Assembly (NCBI GenBank): GCA_007116755.1
Contig: SKHU01000192.1
Location: forward strand, 1 to 5,084
Source: Alphaproteobacteria bacterium
GTDB lineage: Bacteria; Pseudomonadota; Alphaproteobacteria; Micavibrionales; CSBR16-224
Reading direction: 5' to 3'
DNA length: 5,084 nucleotides
Under the pieces are notes generated by a model. That model was not told the DNA's origin. It ran no database searches and worked only from the letters and a program-made list of their open reading frames with translations. This document shows, piece after piece, positions 1-5,084 of the stretch (position 1 is its first letter; every line of letters starts with the position of its first letter). Position numbers and translations under genes: made by a program.

Positions 1-1466
1 CCGGTTTGATCTTTGGTCTCATCACCGCTGCCGCCCGGCACATGCAAATCGGCCAGTGCCTGTACGACATAGGCCATACGGCTGCCCAGCGATCCTTTGA
101 CCAGCACGACATCGCCGGGGCGTACGGTTTCGGTCAGTATCTGCGCCAGATATTTGCTGTCCTGCGCATATCCGCCCTGCCATGCGGGGGGGATGATATT
201 ATAAAGCGCCTCCATCAAAGGGCCGCAGGCGAAAAACAGATCGGTTTTGGCTTTCAGCAGCGGATTGGCCAGATCGATATGCAGCCGCGCACCGTCGGCG
301 CCCAGTTCCAGCATATCGCCGAGCACGGCGATGCGGCGACCGCCTTCGGCAGGTTCGGACATTTCCAGAACTTTCAGCGCCGCCTTCATCGAAACCGGGC
401 TGGCATTATAGCTTTCGTCGATCACGGTGACCGGAACGGCGCCGGCTTCCAGACACACGGGAATATGATTGCCGCGCCCTTCGACCGGCATGATTTTGGC
501 AAAACCGGCGGCGGCTTTGTCCATATCGCAGCCCAGCAATTGCATGACCAGCAGAATGCACAGCGCATTCATTACGAAATGTTCCCCCGGTACGGACAGG
601 TAAAATTTGTATTTTTCGCCGCAGATTTTGGCGGAAACGCGGCTGCCGTCCGACAGCAGCGTACAGTCGCGCAGACGTGCGTCCGTTCCTTTTGTTTCGC
701 CGAAACGCATGATGCTGCCGATACCGTGTTGTTCGGCAATTTTTTCCAGCAGCGGGCAGAACGGATTGTCGGCATTCAGCACGGCAACGCCGCCTTTTTC
801 AACATGATCCGACATGGCGGAGAAAATATCCGCCTTGGCTTCGGCGATCTCCTCCACTGTTTTGAAATTGCCGATATGCGCGGCTTCGATCGTCGTAATC
901 ACGGCAATATCCGGACGCACCTGTTCGGCCAGCGGTTTCATCTCGCCGCTATGGTTGATGCCCATTTCAATCACGGCAAAATCCGCATCGGGCGGCAGGT
1001 TGGCCAGCGTCAGCGGCACGCCCCAGTGATTGTTGAAGCTGCGGCGGTTGGCGTGGCATTTCCCCTGCGCGGAAAGCAGCACGGCCAGAAATTCCTTTGT
1101 GCTGGTTTTGCCGACCGATCCGGTGATGCCGATAACACGGGCGCGGCTGCGTGTGCGTGCGGCGCGGCCGAGTTCCGCCAGCCCTTGCAGCGTGTCTTCG
1201 ACAAGAATAAAATTACTGTCTGCAAATTCATGCTGTCGCGTATTCTCCCACCATGTTTTTGTGACCATTGCGGCGGAGGCACCGGCGGCGAAAACATCGC
1301 CGATGAATTTGTGCGCATCGTGGTTCGGGCCTTTCAGCGCAATAAACAGGCTGTTTTTTTTGATCTCGCGGCTGTCATGGGTGACAGCATCAATGCGTGT
1401 ACGGGTGCTGTTTTGCTTTTTTTCGCCTTTTGCGGCGGCGGCGGCATCGTCGAGAGTCCAGAGCAT
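1..1466 (-). CDS. murF: UDP-N-acetylmuramoyl-tripeptide--D-alanyl-D-alanine ligase MurF (3' end cut off by the window)
   Basis: MurF is the cytoplasmic ATP-dependent ligase that joins D-Ala-D-Ala to UDP-MurNAc-tripeptide, the step after MurE. I translated the minus strand from the ATG at 1466; 488 codons are open to the left edge with no stop. The product begins MLWTLDDAAAAAKG, the usual opening of alphaproteobacterial MurF. Motifs in order: DSR at 31-33 with FIALKGPNHDAH at 41-52 (UDP-binding domain); P-loop TGSVGKTS at 115-122; FNNHWGVPLT at 144-153; EMGINHSGE at 167-175; EAK at 209-211 with the conserved lysine; PGEHFVMNAL at 293-302; DESYNASP at 350-357; LGDMLELG at 382-389; KGSLGSRM at 457-464. 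A TAA two codons upstream in frame fixes the start. The ribosome binding site is weak (only a GGA-like stretch at a long distance). The visible part already exceeds the 452 residues of E. coli MurF, so little should be missing. mraY is expected next but is not in view. Confidence 0.96.
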   Translation of the reverse strand, partial: MLWTLDDAAAAAKGEKKQNSTRTRIDAVTHDSREIKKNSLFIALKGPNHDAHKFIGDVFAAGASAAMVTKTWWENTRQHEFADSNFILVEDTLQGLAELGRAARTRSRARVIGITGSVGKTSTKEFLAVLLSAQGKCHANRRSFNNHWGVPLTLANLPPDADFAVIEMGINHSGEMKPLAEQVRPDIAVITTIEAAHIGNFKTVEEIAEAKADIFSAMSDHVEKGGVAVLNADNPFCPLLEKIAEQHGIGSIMRFGETKGTDARLRDCTLLSDGSRVSAKICGEKYKFYLSVPGEHFVMNALCILLVMQLLGCDMDKAAAGFAKIMPVEGRGNHIPVCLEAGAVPVTVIDESYNASPVSMKAALKVLEMSEPAEGGRRIAVLGDMLELGADGARLHIDLANPLLKAKTDLFFACGPLMEALYNIIPPAWQGGYAQDSKYLAQILTETVRPGDVVLVKGSLGSRMAYVVQALADLHVPGGSGDETKDQT

Positions 1467-1518
1467 ATTTTATTCGCTGTCCGTTTTTTTGTTTTTTATA
1501 GCAGTTGGTGTGTCAAGG

Positions 1519-3051
1519 TTATACATCTCCGCTTTGCGCCGCGTCAAGCGCTTCGCGCACGACACGCGCATCATCGAAGGGAAGAACGGTGTCGCCGATT
1601 GTCTGCCCCTGTTCATGACCCTTGCCGGTGACGGCAAGAATGTCGCCGTCCCGGAGTGCGGCGACGGCCTTGAAAATCGCCTCGCGGCGTCCGGCGATAT
1701 TCTCCGCCGCAGGGCAGCCCTGCATGACGGCGGCGCGGATTGCATCCGGATCTTCGCTGCGCGGATTGTCGTCGGTGACGATGACATGATCGGCCAGACG
1801 CGCGGCGGCTTCGCCCATCACGGGGCGCTTGCCGCTGTCGCGGTCGCCGCCGCAGCCGATCAGCACATGAAGCCTGCCCGACGTATGCGGACGCAGCGCG
1901 TTCAGAACGTTTTCCAGCGCGTCGGGCGTATGCGCATAATCGACATAAATTGCGGATTTTTTGTCTTTGGGCGCGCCGATATATTCCATGCGGCCGCGTA
2001 CGGGGGCAAGTTTTTCCAGCAGCGGCACGACATCTTCCGGCTTGCGGCCGATTTCTGCCAGAACGAGGCCGAGTGCGCAAAGCGCATTGTAAAGCTGGAA
2101 CGCGCCGACCAGCGGAAAGAACAGATCGTAATTTTTCCCGAAAGCGCGCAGCGTGATACGTTGTCCGTCCGGTTCGGGGTTGCGCGCAAGAACGGCCAGC
2201 GCAGCGTTTTTATCCTTCAGGGAATAGGTAAGGATCTGTTTTTCCGAGCAGGCGGCGGCCACCTGTGCACATACCGCATCATCGCCATTCAGAACAGCCG
2301 TGCCGCCCTGCGGCAGAAGATCGGTGAACAGGCGCAGCTTGGCGGCCAGATAGTTTTCTTCGGTTTTGTGATAATCAAGATGGTCGCGGCTGAGATTGGT
2401 AAAACCTGCGGCGCGCACGCGCACGCCGTCCAGACGGTATTGCGCCAGCCCGTGGCTGGAGGCTTCCATCGCCAGATGTGTACAGTGTTTTTCCGCCAGT
2501 GCGGCCAGCGTTTCATGCAGTGTTTCGGGGTCGGGGGTGGTGATGCCGCCGTCTTCCGCCGAAATGCCCAGCGCGGGCGCATCTATGCCGAGTGTGCCGA
2601 GCGCGGCCGGTTTTTCGCCAAGATGCTCCCAAAGCTGGCGGCAGAACTGCACCGTCGAGGTTTTGCCGTTGGTGCCGGTGACGGCCGTTATTGTGTCCGG
2701 CTGGTCACGGTAAAATGCGGCGGTCAGCAGCGCGAAGGCGCGGCGCGGATTTGCGGCGCGCAGAACGGGGATGCCGTCCGGCGCTTTGTCTTTTTCTCCC
2801 AGCAGCAGACAGGCCGCGCCGCTGTCCAGCGCCTGCGGGATAAAATTGCGTCCGTCCGTTTTTTCGCCCTTCAGCGCGGCAAACAGAAAACCGGGGCGTA
2901 TTTTGCGGGAATCCAGCGATAGTCCCGCGAGTGTGATATCTTGCGGAATGCTGTCTGCAAATGTGCCGTGCGGCAGTGTTGCGACCAGTCCGGCAAGATC
3001 AGGGCTGCGTCGTGTCGGCGGCGTAATGTGTAAAGCGTTGTGCGGCGACAT
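1519..3051 (-). CDS. murE: UDP-N-acetylmuramoyl-L-alanyl-D-glutamate--2,6-diaminopimelate ligase MurE
   Basis: MurE is the cytoplasmic ATP-dependent ligase that adds meso-diaminopimelate to UDP-MurNAc-L-Ala-D-Glu. The 510-residue product shows the Mur ligase domains in order. The N-terminal UDP-binding domain has LSLDSRKIRPGFLF at about 44-57. The central ATPase domain has the P-loop TGTNGKTS at 125-132, TTPDPETLH at 171-179, EASSHGL at 196-202, NLSRDHLDYH at 219-228 and Lys238 in AAKLRLF, the likely carbamylated lysine. The C-terminal domain has DYAHTP at 371-376, GGDRDSGKRP at 401-410 and GKGHE at 476-480. DNPRSEDP at 428-435 is the diaminopimelate-specific version of the amino-acid selection motif; lysine-adding enzymes differ there. 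The start is well fixed: a TAA lies two codons upstream in frame, and no ATG, GTG or TTG follows before the UDP-binding motif. It therefore begins inside ftsI. The stop is TAA at 1521-1519, 52 bases before murF. Confidence 0.97.
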   Translation of the reverse strand: MSPHNALHITPPTRRSPDLAGLVATLPHGTFADSIPQDITLAGLSLDSRKIRPGFLFAALKGEKTDGRNFIPQALDSGAACLLLGEKDKAPDGIPVLRAANPRRAFALLTAAFYRDQPDTITAVTGTNGKTSTVQFCRQLWEHLGEKPAALGTLGIDAPALGISAEDGGITTPDPETLHETLAALAEKHCTHLAMEASSHGLAQYRLDGVRVRAAGFTNLSRDHLDYHKTEENYLAAKLRLFTDLLPQGGTAVLNGDDAVCAQVAAACSEKQILTYSLKDKNAALAVLARNPEPDGQRITLRAFGKNYDLFFPLVGAFQLYNALCALGLVLAEIGRKPEDVVPLLEKLAPVRGRMEYIGAPKDKKSAIYVDYAHTPDALENVLNALRPHTSGRLHVLIGCGGDRDSGKRPVMGEAAARLADHVIVTDDNPRSEDPDAIRAAVMQGCPAAENIAGRREAIFKAVAALRDGDILAVTGKGHEQGQTIGDTVLPFDDARVVREALDAAQSGDV

Positions 3052-4720
3052 ACCGGCTTAAACTCCCGTACAGTTGCTGTTCGCCCGCTTCATGGGCAGG
3101 CAGGATTCCCAAAAACGGCGCGGATTGCGCAATCACTTTCCCGACAACGGGGGCGGCCGTCCAGCCGCCTGTTGCATAGCCGTGCGTTTCCGGCCGTCCT
3201 TTCGGTTCGTCCAGACTGACAACTACCACATATTGCGGGTTGTCCATAGGGAAAAATCCGACGAAAGAGCTGTAAACCGCGCCTTTTTTATAGCGTCCGT
3301 CCACAACTTTTTCCGCGGTGCCGGTTTTGCCGCCGACGCGATACCCCTCCGCCGCCGCATTGCGCCCTGTGCCGCTTTGCGTCGTTTCCTCCATAAATTC
3401 GCGCATTATGGCGGAGATATGCGGCGATACGATGCGTTCCGTTGCGCGTTGCGGCAGGCGCGGTTGCGGTGTCAGCGAGGCTTGGGGCATCATGCCGTCA
3501 TTGACAATTCCCGCCGCGGCGACGGCGACATGCAGCGGCGTTACGGCCATGCCGTGACCGTAAGAGGCGGTCAGCGTGTTGATCTCCCGCCACGGGCGCG
3601 GCACAAGCGGTGCGGCGCGTTCGGGCAGGTCGATGGCGGCGCGTGTGAGAAAACCGCTTTTGCGATAGAATTCCCGCAATTCCTCCGTGCCGAGCTTTTC
3701 GGCAATCAGCGCCGTGCCGATATTCGAGGAATGCAGAAAAATCTCGCCGACCGTCATTTTGCGGCGCCGGGGATGGAAATCATGAATCCTGAAACGGCCG
3801 CGCTGCAGCGGATGTGTTGCATCGAAGATATCTTCGGGCGTTACGGCACCGCGTTCCAGCGCAGCGGCGATTGAAAAGATTTTGAATGTTGATCCCATTT
3901 CAAACACGCCGGCGGTGTTGCGGTTAAAACGGGCGGCATCTTCGGCGCGCGCGGGGTGATGCGGGTCAAAATCAGGCAGCGAGACCATGGCGCGGATTTC
4001 GCCGCTGTCGATTTGCATGACGATCCCGTTGCCGCCTGCGGCGTTGAAATAGGCTACGGCATCGGCAAGCTCGCGCCGCAGAATATTCTGGACGCGCATA
4101 TCCAGCACGGTTTTCAGGGGTGTGCCGCCGGAAAGCAGCGCGTCATACTGTTTTTCCAGACCGGAAATCCCGTGCGTGTCGTGATCGGTATAACCGAGAA
4201 TATGCGAAAATAATGCACCTTGCGGATAAATACGGCGGTATTCGCGGCGGAAATCCAGCCCCGGATGGCCGAGATCGTTGACCGCCTGCTGCTGTTGCGG
4301 CGTCAGATGGCGGTAAAGCCAGACAAAACGCCCCGGCCGCGTCAGCAGGCGTTCGATGGCAGCGGGATCGACCGGCAGAATACCGGCAAGGTCGCGGGCA
4401 ACCTCTTCGGGATTTGGAACAAGGGACGGGTCGGCATAAAGCGAGGCCATCGCCAGCGTTGTTGCCAGCACTTCGCCGTTGCGGTCGAGAATTTCGGCGC
4501 GGCGCATCTGTGCGCCGGCATGCGTGCCGCCCTGCAAGACGGCCGGCAGGCTGTGCACGCCGATCAGGCTGAGGCTTGTCAACCGCCACGCGATTGCTGC
4601 AAAACCCAGCATCAATACGCAGGTGACCATCGCCATGCGCAGATGCGCCTGTTGCAGAAAGGCGTGATGCGCACCGTCAAGCGCGGCGTAGGACTGTTTT
4701 TCACTGGTGCCGTGTTCCAT
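2999..4720 (-). CDS. ftsI: Septal peptidoglycan D,D-transpeptidase FtsI (penicillin-binding protein 3, class B PBP)
   Basis: FtsI crosslinks peptidoglycan stem peptides at the division septum; it is anchored in the inner membrane with its catalytic domain in the periplasm and is a beta-lactam target. The 573-residue product (usual family size) has a cytoplasmic N-terminus of about 28 residues and one membrane helix at about 29-54. The class B PBP dimerisation region starts with RRAEILDRNG at 73-82 and the transpeptidase domain covers about 230-540. All three active-site motifs are present: STFK at 277-280 (nucleophile Ser277), SSN at 331-333 and KTG at 465-467, followed by TAEK. No PASTA domain is seen. 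I chose the ATG at 4720; the frame is open further upstream, but the next candidate is a TTG at 4786 that would add 22 Pro/basic residues and overlap ftsL by 86 bases. With the ATG the overlap with ftsL is 20 bases, which suggests translational coupling. The end overlaps murE by 53 bases. Intact, with no missing key residue. Confidence 0.97.
   Translation of the reverse strand: MEHGTSEKQSYAALDGAHHAFLQQAHLRMAMVTCVLMLGFAAIAWRLTSLSLIGVHSLPAVLQGGTHAGAQMRRAEILDRNGEVLATTLAMASLYADPSLVPNPEEVARDLAGILPVDPAAIERLLTRPGRFVWLYRHLTPQQQQAVNDLGHPGLDFRREYRRIYPQGALFSHILGYTDHDTHGISGLEKQYDALLSGGTPLKTVLDMRVQNILRRELADAVAYFNAAGGNGIVMQIDSGEIRAMVSLPDFDPHHPARAEDAARFNRNTAGVFEMGSTFKIFSIAAALERGAVTPEDIFDATHPLQRGRFRIHDFHPRRRKMTVGEIFLHSSNIGTALIAEKLGTEELREFYRKSGFLTRAAIDLPERAAPLVPRPWREINTLTASYGHGMAVTPLHVAVAAAGIVNDGMMPQASLTPQPRLPQRATERIVSPHISAIMREFMEETTQSGTGRNAAAEGYRVGGKTGTAEKVVDGRYKKGAVYSSFVGFFPMDNPQYVVVVSLDEPKGRPETHGYATGGWTAAPVVGKVIAQSAPFLGILPAHEAGEQQLYGSLSRYVAAQRFTHYAADTTQP
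3063..3067 (-). promoter_or_regulatory. Ribosome binding site of murE, inside the ftsI coding sequence
   Basis: On the minus strand a GGGAG lies upstream of the murE ATG, with 11 bases between them (somewhat long, but usable). It falls within codons near the end of ftsI. Ribosomes finishing ftsI pass over it, so murE translation is probably coupled to ftsI. It supports the ATG at 3051 as the start. Confidence 0.55.
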
Positions 4721-5084
4721 GATCTCTCGCGGCTGTGTTGCGGGGCGGGGCGGATGTGTTGTCGCTTTGCGCAAGGTCTTCGGCAAGAACGCGGTCGATC
4801 AGGTCCTTGACGCTCAGCGCCTGCGCTGCGGGGGAGGGTGTTTTGCGCGGCGCGTCGGGACGATGCGCAGGGATAATTTGCGCCCCCGTCATCGGGCGCA
4901 TTTCGGGCAGATGCCGCGCGGCCAGCTCTTCCAGCCGTTGCGGTGCGGTCAGCCTGTGCCATTCCGCCGTCAATACGGCGATGTCATGCCGCGTTTCCGC
5001 CGTGCGGAGCTGCAATGCGGCCAGTTCGCGCGCAGCGGCATGGGTTTTTTCGCTGGTTGCATACAGCGCCGTGCCCGCAAAAGC
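4701..5084 (-). CDS. ftsL: Cell division protein FtsL, C-terminal part (5' end cut off by the window)
   Basis: FtsL is a small bitopic inner-membrane protein of the divisome that acts with FtsB/FtsQ and the FtsW-FtsI synthase. The frame is open from the right edge to a TGA at 4703-4701, giving 127 visible codons. The visible part begins with AFAGTALY, which fits the end of a membrane helix, followed by a charged, Ala/Leu-rich helix of about 35 residues (likely coiled coil). It then reads AEWHRL, PQRLEELAARHL and EMRPM..AQI, the block typical of alphaproteobacterial FtsL. After this come about 55 further residues: a Pro-rich linker, a short amphipathic stretch (ALSVKDLIDRVLAEDLA) and a polar Pro/Arg-rich end. 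The true start lies outside the window; the TTG at 5015 would cut into the helix and is not a credible start. Assignment rests on family pattern and on the position directly before ftsI. FtsL sequences diverge strongly, so an automated annotation may call it hypothetical. Confidence 0.82.
   Translation of the reverse strand, partial: AFAGTALYATSEKTHAAARELAALQLRTAETRHDIAVLTAEWHRLTAPQRLEELAARHLPEMRPMTGAQIIPAHRPDAPRKTPSPAAQALSVKDLIDRVLAEDLAQSDNTSAPPRNTAARDHGTRHQ
4724..4728 (-). promoter_or_regulatory. Weak ribosome binding site of ftsI, inside the end of ftsL
   Basis: A GAGAG lies just 3 bases before the ATG at 4720 on the minus strand. It is a partial and closely spaced match to the Shine-Dalgarno core. 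It favours the ATG over the upstream TTG only modestly; the ATG is chosen mainly because it is the first ATG in the frame and gives a normal FtsI N-terminus. Start of ftsI may rely on coupling to ftsL, whose stop lies 17 bases further on. Confidence 0.35.

Noticed and set aside
1495..1516. Sigma-70 promoter (TTGACA and TATAAA) before murF as an annotated feature
   Set aside because: The spacer is only 10 bases instead of about 17, and no good -10 box lies at 16-18 bases. Kept only as an observation on the gap.
6..1631. A 541-codon plus-strand open frame antisense to murF
   Set aside because: The opposite strand encodes MurF with all family motifs in order. The plus-strand product is rich in His, Gly, Arg, Phe and Cys, has no recognisable domain, and runs across the murF/murE boundary. 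It is a shadow of the codon bias.
1030..2922. A 630-codon plus-strand open frame antisense to murF and murE
   Set aside because: It begins at a TTG, spans two real genes on the other strand and gives a biased composition (Arg, Gly, Cys, Ala) with no domain. MurE on the minus strand is certain.
3074..3874. A 266-codon plus-strand open frame antisense to ftsI
   Set aside because: It lies fully within ftsI, whose catalytic motifs are on the minus strand. The Arg/Cys-rich product resembles nothing and there is no other sign of a gene.
4721..4786. Longer FtsI starting at the TTG at 4786 (595 residues)
   Set aside because: It needs a TTG start, gives an 86-base overlap with ftsL and adds a Pro/Arg-rich leader not expected in FtsI. 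The ATG at 4720 gives a normal N-terminus.
1..5084. Unknown system, mobile element, CRISPR array, RNA gene or terminator hidden in the window
   Set aside because: Apart from 52 bases, all sequence is accounted for by four intact or edge-cut dcw genes. I saw no direct repeat array, transposase, tRNA or rRNA pattern, nor a GC stem followed by a T-run in the gap.

Overview
The window is a dense, single-strand segment of a division and cell wall (dcw) cluster, and every gene in it is on the minus strand. In transcription order, from the right end to the left end, it carries the end of ftsL, complete ftsI, complete murE, and murF running off the left edge. This is the classical order ftsL-ftsI-murE-murF; rsmH (mraW) would be expected beyond the right edge and mraY beyond the left edge, but neither is visible here.

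The sequence suggests an alphaproteobacterium, moderately GC-rich. The FtsI and FtsL protein sequences have the look of that class: in FtsI the RRAEILDRNG entry, the RFVWLYR...LTPQQQ block and SLPDFDP; in FtsL a long helix followed by AEWHRL..PQRLEELA. The MurE specificity motif DNPR shows a meso-diaminopimelate (Gram-negative type) peptidoglycan. I cannot name the genus.

Layout: positions 4701-5084 hold the FtsL C-terminal part. FtsI (4720-2999) starts inside the end of ftsL, with a 20-base overlap. MurE (3051-1519) starts inside the end of ftsI, with a 53-base overlap. A 52-base AT-rich gap, the only non-coding sequence in the window, separates murE from murF (1466 to the left edge). The overlaps imply one polycistronic transcript with coupled translation.

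Function as a unit: MurE and MurF are consecutive cytoplasmic ligases that add meso-diaminopimelate and then D-Ala-D-Ala to the UDP-MurNAc peptide. FtsI is the septal transpeptidase that crosslinks the finished stem peptides at the division site, and FtsL is the bitopic divisome protein expected to work with FtsI/FtsW. All active-site motifs are present and no frame is broken. I see no RNA gene, mobile element, CRISPR array or novel system. The long plus-strand open frames are antisense shadows. The observations worth checking are small: the deep ftsI/murE overlap, a helix-bearing tail on FtsL, A-tracts at the start of murF, a possible promoter remnant in the gap, and the murF C-terminus at the window edge.
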